DNA of 44,822 nucleotides. Origin: SAR86 cluster bacterium. GTDB lineage: Bacteria; Pseudomonadota; Gammaproteobacteria; Magnimaribacterales; Magnimaribacteraceae. The notes under the pieces were generated by a model. The model had not been told where the DNA came from, ran no database searches, and saw only the letters and a program-made list of their open reading frames with translations. The first letter of the stretch is position 1. The number at the start of each line of letters is the position of its first letter. Positions 9,408 to 18,935 of the stretch are shown here, in pieces. A program made the position numbers and the translations under genes. Location: the NCBI GenBank assembly GCA_022447025.1, contig JAKUUL010000006.1, positions 1-44,822 on the forward strand, in the 5' to 3' direction.

Positions 9408-10777
9408 TATTTCTTAGTTCTTTTGATCATTCTTTTTCTTTTCTTTTTTTGTCTTCCAGTCAATGTATTTGGTTTGTCTTTATAGGGATTATCGCTTTCA
9501 CGTAATTCTATGAATAAAGGTGTAGATCTCAGTTTTAAATGTTCTCTGAAATAATTTTCTATATATTTTTCATAAGAAGAAGGAAGTTTTTTCAAGTTAT
9601 TTCCATGAATAATAAATAAAGGAGGGTTTTTTCCTCCTTGATGGGCATATCTCAACTTTGGTCTAAATCTTCCTACTAATGGAGGGGGTTGTTTTTTTAT
9701 GGCTTCATTTAAAATCTTATTGAGTGCTGATGTGTCAAAGTCCTTGCTGCTAGATAGGTAAGCTTCTTCAGCTAAATTTAATAATTCCTTTAAGCCTTTA
9801 CCTTCTTTGGCTGAAATTAAAGTTACGCTTACAAACTTTGCAAAATTTAACTTTCTGAATATATGATCAGTTAAGTTAGATAATTCTTCTTTATTCAAAA
9901 GGTCAATTTTATTAGCCACAAGTAGAACCGGCTTTCCAATTGATAAAGCGAGTCCTAATAAATGCATATCTTGATCAACAAGTGGCTCTACAGCATCTAA
10001 AATATGGATAACAACATTGGACTTCTTAATTGCTTCTAAAGATTGTGAAATAGAAAATTGTTCCACTTTACCCTTGGCAGCACTTTTTCTTCTAACCCCT
10101 GCTGTGTCTATTAAAGTTATTTCTCCTTCTTTAACGGGAACTTCTATTGAGTCTCTTGTGGTTCCTGATTCTGAAGAAACTAAGACTCTTTCGAATCCTG
10201 ATAATTTATTTAATAAAGTCGATTTACCAACATTTGGTCTACCCAACAAGGAAACAACTAAGTTATTTCTTTTTTCTAGGCTTGGTTCAGACTTTGGTGA
10301 AATTTCTAGTAGAGCTTTCTTTATCCTATCTAAACCTTGGTTATGTGCAGCGGAAATTATGACCTTATCTTGGAACCCTAGTTGATCAAACTCTGTACTG
10401 AATTCAAAATCTTTGGCGTTGTCTATTTTATTAACTATTAGCTTAACGGGCTTATTGGTTTTTCTTAGCTTCTTAGCGATTTCTTCATCAAGAGGTACCA
10501 ATCCGTCTTTTCCGTCCACCATAAAAAACAAGAAGTCGGCTTCTTCAATTGCTAAATTTGTCTGTTTTATAACATCTTTACTTAGGTTTGAAGAATCACT
10601 TCCTAAGCCGCCAGTATCAATTAATATGGCTGAAGACATAGAGTCTCCCCCATACTGCCTATCTCGAGTTAAGCCAGAAAAATCAGCTACAAGTGCAGCT
10701 CTGGATCCAGTTAATAAATTAAATAAGCTAGATTTACCTACATTAGGTCTCCCAACAATGGCTACTATAGAAGACAT
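9407..10777 (-). CDS. der: Ribosome assembly GTPase Der
   Basis: 456 residues with two tandem GTPase domains. The first P-loop, GRPNVGKSSLFNLL, is near residue 9 with NKID further on; the second, GRPNVGKSTLLNKL, is near residue 179 with DTAGVRRKS and NKIDLL. A C-terminal KH-like domain and a very basic tail (RQKKKRKRMIKRTKK) follow. Der is an essential 50S assembly factor. It follows bamB in the conserved hisS-yfgM-bamB-der order, with 43 bases between bamB and der. The family length and domain order are normal. Confidence 0.97.
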   Translation of the reverse strand: MSSIVAIVGRPNVGKSSLFNLLTGSRAALVADFSGLTRDRQYGGDSMSSAILIDTGGLGSDSSNLSKDVIKQTNLAIEEADFLFFMVDGKDGLVPLDEEIAKKLRKTNKPVKLIVNKIDNAKDFEFSTEFDQLGFQDKVIISAAHNQGLDRIKKALLEISPKSEPSLEKRNNLVVSLLGRPNVGKSTLLNKLSGFERVLVSSESGTTRDSIEVPVKEGEITLIDTAGVRRKSAAKGKVEQFSISQSLEAIKKSNVVIHILDAVEPLVDQDMHLLGLALSIGKPVLLVANKIDLLNKEELSNLTDHIFRKLNFAKFVSVTLISAKEGKGLKELLNLAEEAYLSSSKDFDTSALNKILNEAIKKQPPPLVGRFRPKLRYAHQGGKNPPLFIIHGNNLKKLPSSYEKYIENYFREHLKLRSTPLFIELRESDNPYKDKPNTLTGRQKKKRKRMIKRTKK

Positions 10778-10820
10778 GACTCAATATGTTCAGTAATGAA
10801 AAATAAGTAATTATAAAGAG

Positions 10821-11984
10821 TTATGTAAGAGATAAGAAAAACAACCTGCCTTTATCATCGGTTATTGCTAACTTGTCTCCTTCAGAAACTATTTCGACAA
10901 TTGGATTCTTTGAAGCTCTGAATCTACCTAAGAAAGAACCATCACCGCCATTAATTATATGGATGTACCCTTCAAAATCACCAACAGCTATATTCCCTCT
11001 AACGCTTACCGGAGAAGTTAAGCCTCTTAACTTTAACCCTTCTTGTTGCCATAAAACTACGCCTGAAGACAAACCAAAAGCTTTTAAGATATCTTTATCA
11101 TCTATAGCAACAACTCTAGATCTAACCTCAACTAAGTCTTTGGTGGTTGAAACCTTTTCTTGCCATATAGGCCTGCCCTGTTGCAGATCTATAGCAGTTA
11201 TATGGCCTTGATATGAGGCTGACACTAACACATCACTGGCAACTACAACTTTCCCATCTATATCTACAATTCTTTCCAGCTCGGAAGCAGCTTCATTAAT
11301 TGTGATGGGCAATTCTAATCTTACAGCACCTGAATCCGGGTAGATCATTGCCACTGTTCCATTTGCGAATCCTGTAAAAATAAACCCTTGTTCTAATATT
11401 GGAGTAGAAGTTCCACGCAGACTTAAGTTAGGTACAGTAACTTGGTGTATCCAGCTCTGCTCCCCATCATCAAAATCAAATCCCGTTACACTCCCATCTG
11501 CTCCCTGCGCAACAACAACACTGCCATTTGTAATCGGTGAAGAAAGTATTTCGCTAGTAGCTTGAGCTCTCCAAGTCTCTTCTCCATTTTCTTGGTTTAA
11601 AACTACTACTTCACCATCCAAAGTTCCATAAATAATTTTTCTAAAAGCAGTCTCTATTCCTCCTGAAGCTTGATCATCTGTTTCCTTTTCCCATAGCTTT
11701 CTTCCATTACTTTTTTCAAAAGCAAATAATTCTCCTTCAGCATTTATATAAAAAATTCTTTCTCCGCTTATAGAAGGAGAAATTCTCCCCTGAATTTTTT
11801 CTTTTCCTACCTTTGCATCCCACAAGCTACTGATACTGATCTTTTGAGTTATTTCTTCTAAGACAGCTGGAAGTTCTATTTCCTCTTCATCATCTCCCCA
11901 GAATTTCAACCCACTTAAAGAAGAACAGCCACTTAAAATTATTAGTGACAGGAAAATTGTAAAAAGCTTTAGGGTTTTATGCAT
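10821..11984 (-). CDS. bamB: Outer membrane assembly lipoprotein BamB
   Basis: 387 residues. A lipoprotein signal peptide ends in the lipobox LSGC (Cys20), followed by an acidic linker (GDDEEE). The rest shows repeated PQQ/WD-like propeller blades, each with the GxVxxxxxxxGxxxW pattern (for example AFEKSNGRKLWEKET, VLNQENGEETWRA, GFDFDDGEQSWIHQ). BamB binds BamA in the BAM complex that inserts beta-barrel proteins in the outer membrane. It starts one base after the yfgM stop and is followed by der. Confidence 0.95.
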   Translation of the reverse strand: MHKTLKLFTIFLSLIILSGCSSLSGLKFWGDDEEEIELPAVLEEITQKISISSLWDAKVGKEKIQGRISPSISGERIFYINAEGELFAFEKSNGRKLWEKETDDQASGGIETAFRKIIYGTLDGEVVVLNQENGEETWRAQATSEILSSPITNGSVVVAQGADGSVTGFDFDDGEQSWIHQVTVPNLSLRGTSTPILEQGFIFTGFANGTVAMIYPDSGAVRLELPITINEAASELERIVDIDGKVVVASDVLVSASYQGHITAIDLQQGRPIWQEKVSTTKDLVEVRSRVVAIDDKDILKAFGLSSGVVLWQQEGLKLRGLTSPVSVRGNIAVGDFEGYIHIINGGDGSFLGRFRASKNPIVEIVSEGDKLAITDDKGRLFFLSLT

Positions 11985-11985
11985 T

Positions 11986-12624
11986 TCAGATATCCAGATT
12001 AGCTAATTTCATTTTTAAAATTGCTTCTACCGACTGACTTTGGTTTGATTCAAGTGCTTTGAGATAACTTAACTTAGCTTCTGCATAGGAGCCCAATTTT
12101 TCTTCAGCATCGCCTTTAACTTCATGTAGTGAACTACTCATATTTTCAGATTCGTTAATTATTTCTAAAGCCTTATTGGAATTATCGTTTGCTATCAAAA
12201 CTCTAGCTAGTCTTAAACGTGCAGTTGCTTCAATTGGATCAAAATCTGACCCCCATTTTGAATCGTGCCTCTGCAATATCCACATAAGATGCTCTTCAGC
12301 TTTATTAAGATCTTCTTCTTCAACAGAAATTTTAGCAAGATGAAAAGTTACTAAATCTGCATAAAGTGTATTTGGATATTTTTTAATGATCTGGTCAGCT
12401 AATACTTTTTGATCTAAATCATCATCATTTAGTGAATTAACGAAAGATTCATACATGTCTGCAGAATCTTGTAAGTTACTTAATCTATTTTGTGACCAAC
12501 TTTCCCACCCAAAAATTCCTGCACCTAACAAAACCAATGAAAGCAATATCAGATACTTATACTTATCCCACAAGGAACTCAGGAATTCTGTGTTCTCTTC
12601 TTCCGTTGAAGAAAGCTTAACCAT
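11986..12624 (-). CDS. yfgM: YfgM-family periplasmic chaperone/TPR protein (ancillary SecYEG translocon subunit)
   Basis: 212 residues. A charged cytoplasmic N-terminus (SSTEEENTEFLSSLWDKYKY) precedes a single transmembrane segment (about residues 24-43, LILLSLVLLGAGIFGWESW). The rest is a helical domain with TPR-like repeats. In E. coli YfgM contacts SecYEG and the PpiD chaperone. It sits between hisS and bamB as in other gammaproteobacteria, seven bases after hisS. The family is recognised mainly by architecture, the EEENTEFL-type N-terminus and this position. Confidence 0.88.
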   Translation of the reverse strand: MVKLSSTEEENTEFLSSLWDKYKYLILLSLVLLGAGIFGWESWSQNRLSNLQDSADMYESFVNSLNDDDLDQKVLADQIIKKYPNTLYADLVTFHLAKISVEEEDLNKAEEHLMWILQRHDSKWGSDFDPIEATARLRLARVLIANDNSNKALEIINESENMSSSLHEVKGDAEEKLGSYAEAKLSYLKALESNQSQSVEAILKMKLANLDI

Positions 12625-12631
12625 TTGATTA

Positions 12632-13906
12632 TTAGTATAGTTTTTTTAGTCTGTTTATAATTTGGTCCAAACTAAGGGTCTCTTGAGATTCTTTTATTGC
12701 GAGGTCCTTAATTGAGATCGTATTATCCTTTAACTCTTCTTCACCCACAATCAATGCGATTTTGGATCCTGATTTATCCGCCCTTTTAAATTGAGAATTA
12801 GCACTTGTGACCTGTAAGTTTACCTTCAAGTTAATAGTCGGAATTGCTTCTCTAATTTTTTCAGCATTGATAAGAGCATAGGAAACCGAGTCATCAGTTA
12901 GACATATGAAATTACAGTCGAGTTCAGTTTCTGTCGTTACATTATCCTTAGAATACTCTTTAACAAGTAAGATTAACCTTTCCAACCCCATAGAAAATCC
13001 AACTGCAGGGCTATCTTTACCGCCTAACTGGCCTACCAGGTCATCATACCTTCCCCCTCCACAAACAGTGTCTTGAGCCCCAAGATCTTTTGTTTTCCAC
13101 TCAAAGACAGTTTTGTTGTAATAATCTAATCCTCTAACCAGCTTATCGTTTACCTCAAAATTAATATTTAATTTAGTAAGTAAATCTTTTAACTTATTGA
13201 AGTGATCTTCAGATTCAGAATCTAGCTGGTCTAAAATCGAAGGTGCATTAACTAAAATTTCTTTAATTTTTTTAGATTTAGAATCTAAAATTCTAAGTGG
13301 ATTTTCTGTTAGTTGTCTTTGTGAATTTTTATCTAATTCGCTAGAAAATGATTGAAAGAACTCTTGTAAAAGATTTTTATATTTTTTTCTAGTATCTGAA
13401 TTGCCTATACTATTTATCTCTAAATTAACCTGGTTTTTTATCCCTAGAACATCCCATAAGTTAGTAGCCATCATCATTAGCTCAGCATCTACATTATGGT
13501 TATCTATACCAAAAACTTCCGCACTAGCCTGATGGAATTGCCTGGATCTGCCCTTTTGGGGTCTTTCGTACCTAAACATCGGGCCCATATACCAGAGCCT
13601 TGGAGAATCAACTCTTAAAAGATCATTTTCTAAACAAGCTCTCACACAACCTGCTGTACCTTCTGGCCTTAAAGCAATGCCATCTCCATTCCTGTCTTCA
13701 AATGTATACATTTCTTTAGAAACAATATCTGTTGATTCCCCTACAGACCTAGAAAACAATTCTGTCTGTTCTACTATAGGAAACCGAATTTCATCATAAG
13801 CATATGAAGCAAAGATAGATCGAATACTTGCCTCTACAAATTGCCAAACTGAAACTTCGCTTGGGGTCACATCATTCATGCCTCTTATTGTTTTAAATTT
13901 AGTCAT
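12632..13906 (-). CDS. hisS: Histidyl-tRNA synthetase
   Basis: 424 residues, normal for bacterial HisRS. Class II motif 2 appears as MFRYERPQKGRSRQFHQ. The HisRS-specific segments LVRGLDYYNKTVFEW and GGGRYDDLVGQLGG bind histidyl-adenylate, and motif 3 is GFSMGLERLILL. The C-terminal anticodon-binding domain follows. It charges tRNA-His in the cytoplasm. It starts three bases after the ispG stop in the conserved ispG-hisS pair, so the two are probably co-translated. Confidence 0.97.
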   Translation of the reverse strand: MTKFKTIRGMNDVTPSEVSVWQFVEASIRSIFASYAYDEIRFPIVEQTELFSRSVGESTDIVSKEMYTFEDRNGDGIALRPEGTAGCVRACLENDLLRVDSPRLWYMGPMFRYERPQKGRSRQFHQASAEVFGIDNHNVDAELMMMATNLWDVLGIKNQVNLEINSIGNSDTRKKYKNLLQEFFQSFSSELDKNSQRQLTENPLRILDSKSKKIKEILVNAPSILDQLDSESEDHFNKLKDLLTKLNINFEVNDKLVRGLDYYNKTVFEWKTKDLGAQDTVCGGGRYDDLVGQLGGKDSPAVGFSMGLERLILLVKEYSKDNVTTETELDCNFICLTDDSVSYALINAEKIREAIPTINLKVNLQVTSANSQFKRADKSGSKIALIVGEEELKDNTISIKDLAIKESQETLSLDQIINRLKKLY

Positions 13907-13909
13907 TTC

Positions 13910-15025
13910 TCAATCTGATTTTGCTATAAGTGTTTCCTGATTATCCTTTTGCTTGTTAATTTTTTCTCTTATTAAAGATTCAAGATGATCAACTAAATTT
14001 TCACTTTCTATTTTATGATCAGGCTTGCCATCAACATAAATTAAGTTTTTTGGTGAAGCACCAGTTACGCCCAAAGCTACATGTTTAGATTCACCCGGAC
14101 CATTTACGTAACATCCTATTACCGCAACATCCAAGTCTTCAGCTACATTTTCAAAACGTCTTTCAAGTTCGTTCATCGTTCCTATAACATCAAAATTCAT
14201 CCTTGAACAACTAGGGCAAGCAATGAAATTAATTCCTCGAGATCTTAGCTTTAAACTTTTGAGTATGTCGAAACCTACTTTTATTTCATTCTCTGGTTCA
14301 GAGGCTAAAGAGATCCTTATGGTATCTCCTATTCCTTCCAACAACAGTGATCCCAGGCCTATAGCAGATTTAACAGTTCCTGACCTAAAGCCTCCAGCCT
14401 CAGTAATGCCTAAATGAAGAGGTTGTTCAATTAGTTTAGAAATCTTTCTATAGCTATCCATAGTAAGAAAAACATCAGAAGCTTTAATACTCAGTTTGAA
14501 GTTATTGAAGTTAAGAGACTGTAAAATTTCAACATGATTCATAGCTGATTCAACTAATGCATCTGCAGTTGGCTCTCCGTATTTTTTTTGTAGCTTCTTC
14601 TCTAATGACCCCGCATTAACTCCAATTCGAATTGGTACGCCATGATCCTTCGCTGAAGAAACAACTTCTTCTACCTTTTCTCTTTTTCCTATATTGCCTG
14701 GATTTATTCTCAAACAATCTGCTCCGTTCTTAATTACTCCTAAAGCTAGTTTATGATCAAAATGAATATCTGCTATAAGTGGTACTTTTGATTCTTTCTT
14801 TATTTTGGAGAAAGCAGCAAGAGAGTCTTCGTCTGGTACGGAAATCCTTACCAAGTCAGCTCCAGTTTCTTGGAGGCTATTAACTTGAGCTAGAGTAGAC
14901 TTCACATCTCGAGTATCAGTGTTTGTCATACTTTGCACTGAAATAGGAGCTCCCCCTCCAATAGGAACATCACCAACCATTATTTGCTTGGATTTTCTCC
15001 TTTTAATTTGACAAGGTAAATTCAC
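13910..15025 (-). CDS. ispG: 4-hydroxy-3-methylbut-2-enyl diphosphate synthase (flavodoxin)
   Basis: 371 residues. The TIM-barrel N-terminal part has the family start [18 protein letters not shown] and [10 protein letters not shown]. The C-terminal domain carries the [4Fe-4S] ligands in FIACPSCSR and [11 protein letters not shown]. IspG performs the penultimate step of the MEP isoprenoid pathway, reductively converting MEcPP to HMBPP. It needs an Fe-S cluster, which the upstream isc genes could supply. The start codon lies 23 bases inside the rodZ stop, so translation is coupled. A start at the internal VGDVPIG methionine would remove conserved residues. Confidence 0.97.
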   Translation of the reverse strand: MNLPCQIKRRKSKQIMVGDVPIGGGAPISVQSMTNTDTRDVKSTLAQVNSLQETGADLVRISVPDEDSLAAFSKIKKESKVPLIADIHFDHKLALGVIKNGADCLRINPGNIGKREKVEEVVSSAKDHGVPIRIGVNAGSLEKKLQKKYGEPTADALVESAMNHVEILQSLNFNNFKLSIKASDVFLTMDSYRKISKLIEQPLHLGITEAGGFRSGTVKSAIGLGSLLLEGIGDTIRISLASEPENEIKVGFDILKSLKLRSRGINFIACPSCSRMNFDVIGTMNELERRFENVAEDLDVAVIGCYVNGPGESKHVALGVTGASPKNLIYVDGKPDHKIESENLVDHLESLIREKINKQKDNQETLIAKSD

Positions 15026-15884
15026 TACATCTCCCTTCAGGTAAGACCAAACAACTTACATTAGTTTTAACATTTGTGGTAGAGGCAAGGCTAACTTTTA
15101 CATCATTGTAAAATAACTCTACTCTTTTACTATTTCCTATCAGTAATTTGAACGGACCTAGTCCTTCAAAAAACATTGAAGTGCCGGCTTTAGCTAACCT
15201 GTATTCAATAATTCCATTTTTGTCCATTAACTCAATCCAGCAATCTCCTGAGAAATTCATTTCTATAGTATTAATTGTTTCAATTGAAAGCTTATTGGTT
15301 TCATCTTTTACATCATCAGTTATCTCTAAAGCAATTACTTCTTCTTGGATATTTAAATCTGGAATATTCTGTGAAGTGTCTTGTTCAAGTTCAATACTTA
15401 AGGCTGGTTTTGTATTTAAAATAGGTGGGATATCATTTGAGTTTTGAATTTCAGTTTCTGAAAAACTTCTATCTTCTTTCTTCTCAGAATCATTATTTCT
15501 TTCAGGAATGAAAGCAATTAACAAGGTTATAGAAGCAATTAAGAAGAAAATAAGTGCATAAATGTAGGAAACCTTTTTCTTGGTTTCATTTTTCTGCTCT
15601 TTTTTTATACCCTTCTTCTCTAGCCTTCTTTGATCTTTTAAGTATCTATCAAAGGCTGCAATGACTGTTTCTGGGTCTAAATCTAATTTCTTTGCGTAGG
15701 CTCTTAAGTATCCTTTGACATAAGTAGGCCCAGCCATGATAGAAAAGTTATTCTCTTCTAAAGCTTCCAAGTATTTTTCTGGAATGCTTAGTTCAGAAGA
15801 AAGTCTTTTGTATCTTCGTCTAGTCTTTTTCCTCGCTTCTTTTAGAAGCTGTCCGGGGTAAATTCTTTCTTCTTTTTCGGACAT
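15003..15884 (-). CDS. rodZ: RodZ-like cytoskeletal/HTH membrane protein
   Basis: 293 residues. The N-terminal HTH_25 domain (about residues 8-85) has the family pattern [27 protein letters not shown] and [19 protein letters not shown] basic stretch and one transmembrane helix (about residues 108-128, [21 protein letters not shown]) follow, then an acidic periplasmic linker and a C-terminal DUF4115 domain ([13 protein letters not shown]). RodZ links MreB filaments to the cell-wall elongation machinery. It lies between ndk and ispG; in many gammaproteobacteria rlmN and pilF lie between ndk and rodZ, but they are absent here. Confidence 0.88.
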   Translation of the reverse strand: MSEKEERIYPGQLLKEARKKTRRRYKRLSSELSIPEKYLEALEENNFSIMAGPTYVKGYLRAYAKKLDLDPETVIAAFDRYLKDQRRLEKKGIKKEQKNETKKKVSYIYALIFFLIASITLLIAFIPERNNDSEKKEDRSFSETEIQNSNDIPPILNTKPALSIELEQDTSQNIPDLNIQEEVIALEITDDVKDETNKLSIETINTIEMNFSGDCWIELMDKNGIIEYRLAKAGTSMFFEGLGPFKLLIGNSKRVELFYNDVKVSLASTTNVKTNVSCLVLPEGRCSEFTLSN

Positions 15885-15898
15885 TGGCCGCTCTCTAC

Positions 15899-16303
15899 TT
15901 AATGTTCTGGAAAAAAGTAGGCAACCTCCCTAGCTGCTGATTCTAATGAATCTGAACCATGAACTGCGTTTGCATCAATAGATTCTGCGAAATCATGTCT
16001 TAATGTTCCTGGATCAGCCTCCTTTGGGTTTGTGCTACCCATCAAAGAACGATATCTTAATATAGCTTCTTTGCCCTCTATTACTTGAACCTGAACTGGA
16101 CCAGAAGTCATAAAATTAATTAATGCTTCAAAAAAAGGCTTTCCCTTATGCTCAGCGTAAAAGCCTTCAGCTTGATTCCGGGTTAGTAATAACTCCTTCT
16201 TGAGTACAATATCTAAACCAGAATCTTCAATCCTGGCACAAATTTGTTCTGTGTACCCTTTCTTTACTGCATCAGGTTTAATAATTGAGAGCGTATTTTG
16301 CAT
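15899..16303 (-). CDS. ndk: Nucleoside diphosphate kinase
   Basis: 134 residues. The N-terminus [13 protein letters not shown] and the catalytic-His segment NAVHGSDS are both present, with [10 protein letters not shown] and the substrate-site DPGTLRHDF before it. It transfers the gamma phosphate between nucleoside tri- and diphosphates through the phosphohistidine. AAAGGA precedes the ATG at good spacing. A 58-base gap with a TATAAT box separates it from iscX, so it may start a new transcript that continues into rodZ-ispG-hisS. Confidence 0.97.
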   Translation of the reverse strand: MQNTLSIIKPDAVKKGYTEQICARIEDSGLDIVLKKELLLTRNQAEGFYAEHKGKPFFEALINFMTSGPVQVQVIEGKEAILRYRSLMGSTNPKEADPGTLRHDFAESIDANAVHGSDSLESAAREVAYFFPEH

Positions 16304-16335
16304 CTATTTTCCTTTAGAAGCCGGTTTTGCGCGGC

Positions 16336-16365
16336 ATTATACTTATTAAGTGGATAAATAGTTAA
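16336..16365 (-). promoter_or_regulatory. Candidate ndk promoter
   Basis: On the minus strand a perfect TATAAT (16341-16336) follows TTAACT (16365-16360) with an 18-base spacer; TTAACT matches the -35 consensus at four of six positions. The following bases are GC-rich (GCCGCGC), an unusual stretch in this AT-rich DNA. The -35 overlaps the iscX stop codon. The placement in the only gap between iscX and ndk supports it. Confidence 0.5.
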
Positions 16366-16556
16366 TCAACTTCTTCTATCCAAGCCATTTGAATGGCCTC
16401 TAGGATTTTTTCATTTGACCTATTTGGCTCATCATCAAAATCATCTAATTCTGTAACCCATTTATGTAGGTCAGTAAAAAGGATATACCTAGGGTCAACT
16501 TCAGGAAATTTTTCTGACAAGTCTATAGCTATGTCGTTTATATCTACCCATCTCAT
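16362..16556 (-). CDS. iscX: Fe-S assembly protein IscX
   Basis: 64 residues. It is acidic, with the IscX pattern ILFTDLHKWVTELDDFDDEP and SNEKILEAIQMAWIEE, close to the 66-residue E. coli protein. IscX binds IscS at the same face as frataxin and Fdx and modulates cysteine desulfurase activity. It is the last gene of the isc operon, seven bases after fdx. Confidence is high because the family is short but very distinctive. Confidence 0.95.
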   Translation of the reverse strand: MRWVDINDIAIDLSEKFPEVDPRYILFTDLHKWVTELDDFDDEPNRSNEKILEAIQMAWIEEVD

Positions 16557-16563
16557 AAAAAGC

Positions 16564-16902
16564 TCAGTTAGTTTCAGAAACCATATTTATAGTATATTTT
16601 GGTAATTCGACCTCTAAATCTTCGTTACCGATTACTATTTGACAACTTAATCTAGATTCTGGTTCAAGACCCCAAGCTTTATCTAACATATCTTCTTCTG
16701 AATCAGATGCCTCTTCTAATGAATTGAAACCTTTTCTTACAATGACATGACAAGTTGTACAAGCACAAGAAAGTTCGCAAGCATGTTCTACAGGAATTCC
16801 ATTGTCTAAAAGCTTCTCACAGAGATACTCACCTGGAGAGATTTCTAATTCGATACCCTCAGGACATATTTCTTCGTGGGGATACAGCTTTACTTTTGTC
16901 AT
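16564..16902 (-). CDS. fdx: Isc-type [2Fe-2S] ferredoxin
   Basis: 112 residues, adrenodoxin-type fold. Cluster ligands are visible as CELSCACTTCHV plus the later Cys in SRLSCQIVIG. The N-terminus TKVKLYPHEEICPEG matches the Isc ferredoxin subgroup (E. coli Fdx) rather than plant-type ferredoxins. It provides electrons for cluster assembly on IscU. It follows iscA by 28 bases. In E. coli and Pseudomonas hscB and hscA lie between iscA and fdx; here both are missing. Confidence 0.95.
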   Translation of the reverse strand: MTKVKLYPHEEICPEGIELEISPGEYLCEKLLDNGIPVEHACELSCACTTCHVIVRKGFNSLEEASDSEEDMLDKAWGLEPESRLSCQIVIGNEDLEVELPKYTINMVSETN

Positions 16903-16930
16903 TTTTAAACTTAGAAAAGAAAAAAGATAA

Positions 16931-17287
16931 CTAATCTATTTCAAAGCTTTCACCACAACCACAGACCGCTTTTACATTAGGATTTAAAAACTTAACTTCC
17001 TCATTAACCCCCTCAGTGACAAAATCAACAGTTGTCCCTTTAAGATAGGTAAAAGATTGAGGATCTATACAGATCTGTAGGTCCTCGCAGTTAAATACTA
17101 AGTCTTCATCTTGTATATCGGTTATAAAATCCATAGCGTAGGTATAACCTGAACAACCGGAAGCTTCTTCAACAGAAAATCTTATGCCTCTAACGGTTTT
17201 CTCTAAAGAAAGACTGTCTTTAAAATGCTTTACTGCAGCAGTTGAAAGCGAGAATCCGTTAGGATCAAAGGATTTTGGTTGACTCAT
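16931..17287 (-). CDS. iscA: A-type Fe-S carrier IscA
   Basis: 118 residues. The three conserved cysteines of the A-type carriers are present: one in EEASGCSGYTYAMDF and two in the C-terminal CGCGESF. It receives clusters from IscU and delivers them to apo-targets. It lies nine bases after iscU in the isc operon. ErpA or SufA are sequence alternatives, but the position makes IscA the natural name. Confidence 0.93.
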   Translation of the reverse strand: MSQPKSFDPNGFSLSTAAVKHFKDSLSLEKTVRGIRFSVEEASGCSGYTYAMDFITDIQDEDLVFNCEDLQICIDPQSFTYLKGTTVDFVTEGVNEEVKFLNPNVKAVCGCGESFEID

Positions 17288-17295
17288 TGGTATGC

Positions 17296-17700
17296 TTAAA
17301 TCTTTGTTTCGTAATCCTCTACGGCTTGCTTAATACTATCTTCAGCCAATACCGAACAATGAATCTTTATCGGCGGCAGATCTAAAGCTTCTGCTATTTC
17401 AACATTCTTTATCTTTTTAGCTTCTTCTAGGGTTTTTCCTTTCAGCATGTCAACCAATTCACTTGATGACGCTATTGCAGACCCACAACCATAAGTTTTA
17501 AATTTCACATCTTTTATTACATGAGTATTATCTTTAGCTTCACATTTAATTTGCAGCCTCATCACATCACCACAAGCCGGTGCTCCCACCATTCCTGTAC
17601 CAATATCATCTTCCGATGGATCCCATTTTCCCACGCTATTTTTTTCTGGTTCTTTTAAAGTTTTTTCAAACTTATCTATTACTTTTTTGCTGTATGCCAT
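17296..17700 (-). CDS. iscU: Fe-S cluster scaffold IscU
   Basis: 134 residues. The conserved cluster-binding residues are in APACGDVMRLQI, YGCGSAIASSS and KIHCSVLAEDSIK. The chaperone-recognition motif is LPPIK, against LPPVK in E. coli. IscU holds the nascent [2Fe-2S] cluster built from IscS sulfur and transfers it with help from HscA/HscB. The near-intact motif suggests that HscA still exists, although it is not encoded in this operon. Confidence 0.97.
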   Translation of the reverse strand: MAYSKKVIDKFEKTLKEPEKNSVGKWDPSEDDIGTGMVGAPACGDVMRLQIKCEAKDNTHVIKDVKFKTYGCGSAIASSSELVDMLKGKTLEEAKKIKNVEIAEALDLPPIKIHCSVLAEDSIKQAVEDYETKI

Positions 17701-17719
17701 TAAGCACCTCCCTTAATAA

Positions 17720-18934
17720 TTAATGCTGAACCCACTCAACCTTATCTAAATCAATACCATCTTGATACATGTCCCAAAGTGGAGACAGCTCTCTTAACTT
17801 TGTTACGGAGTCTTGAACTAGATCGATTGTGTAATCAACTTCCTGTTCTGTTGTAAACCTTCCTAAAGCGAACCTGATAGAACTATGAGCCAATTCATCT
17901 TTCAAACCTAAAGCTCTCAATACATATGAAGGCTCTAAGCTAGCTGAAGTACAAGCTGAACCTGAAGAGACAGCTATATCTTTCAGAGCCATAATCAAAG
18001 ACTCTCCTTCAATAAAGTTGAAACTCACATTGAGAAATCCTGCCACTCTTTTTTCTTCATGACCATTAAGATGAACTTCCTCTATATCTTTCAACCCTTT
18101 CCAAAATTTTTCCCGTAATGCACTAATCCTAGCATTATCTGAACTCATTTCTTCTTCGGCTAATTTAAAAGCCTCTCCCATTCCTACTATTTGATGTGTG
18201 GGCAGAGTACCTGATCTCATTCCACGTTCATGTCCTCCACCATGTATCATGGCTTCAAGCCTCACTCTTGGCTTTCTCCTTACAAAAAGCGCTCCAATGC
18301 CCTTTGGGCCGTAAGTCTTATGTGCTGAGAATGACATCAAATCAACCTTTAGGTTAGCTAAGTCTATAGGTACTTTACCTGTACTTTGAGCTGCATCCAC
18401 ATGAAACACTAATCCATTTTCTCTAGTGATTTCGCCAAGCTTCTCAATATCATTAATCACGCCTATTTCATTATTAACATGCATTAAAGAAACTAAAATA
18501 GTTTCATCTTTAATATTTTTAATTAGCTCTTCTGGTTTAATTATTCCTGTAGTATCAGGATCTAGATAAGTTACTTCAAAGCCTTCTCTTTCTAGTTGCC
18601 TACAGCTGTCTAAAACAGCCTTGTGTTCAAGTTTGGAAGTAATAATATGATTTCCTTTTTTTCTGTAGAACCTTGCCGCTCCTTTAATAGCTAAATTGTC
18701 AGATTCAGTTGCTCCTGAAGTCCATACTATCTCTCGGTTATCGCAATTAACCAGAGAAGCAACATTTGCCCTGGCTTCTTCAACAGCTTCTTCAGCTTTC
18801 CAACCAAATTCATGTGATCTGGAAGCAGGATTACCATAGTTGCCCTCTAATGAAAGGCACTCTTGCATTTTTGCAACTACTCTTGGATCCACAGGAGTGG
18901 TCGAAGCATAGTCAAGATAAATTGGTAATTTCAT
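17720..18934 (-). CDS. iscS: Cysteine desulfurase IscS
   Basis: 404 residues from the ATG at 18934, equal to the E. coli length. An in-frame TTG four codons upstream would overlap iscR and leave no room for the AGG ribosome site, so the ATG is chosen. Features are [14 protein letters not shown] at the start, the PLP lysine in [14 protein letters not shown], the substrate loop HERGMRSGT and the catalytic cysteine loop [20 protein letters not shown]. It takes sulfur from cysteine for Fe-S clusters and tRNA thiolation; the nearby tusA is a known sulfur acceptor. The start lies one base after the iscR stop. Confidence 0.97.
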   Translation of the reverse strand: MKLPIYLDYASTTPVDPRVVAKMQECLSLEGNYGNPASRSHEFGWKAEEAVEEARANVASLVNCDNREIVWTSGATESDNLAIKGAARFYRKKGNHIITSKLEHKAVLDSCRQLEREGFEVTYLDPDTTGIIKPEELIKNIKDETILVSLMHVNNEIGVINDIEKLGEITRENGLVFHVDAAQSTGKVPIDLANLKVDLMSFSAHKTYGPKGIGALFVRRKPRVRLEAMIHGGGHERGMRSGTLPTHQIVGMGEAFKLAEEEMSSDNARISALREKFWKGLKDIEEVHLNGHEEKRVAGFLNVSFNFIEGESLIMALKDIAVSSGSACTSASLEPSYVLRALGLKDELAHSSIRFALGRFTTEQEVDYTIDLVQDSVTKLRELSPLWDMYQDGIDLDKVEWVQH

Positions 18935-18935
18935 A

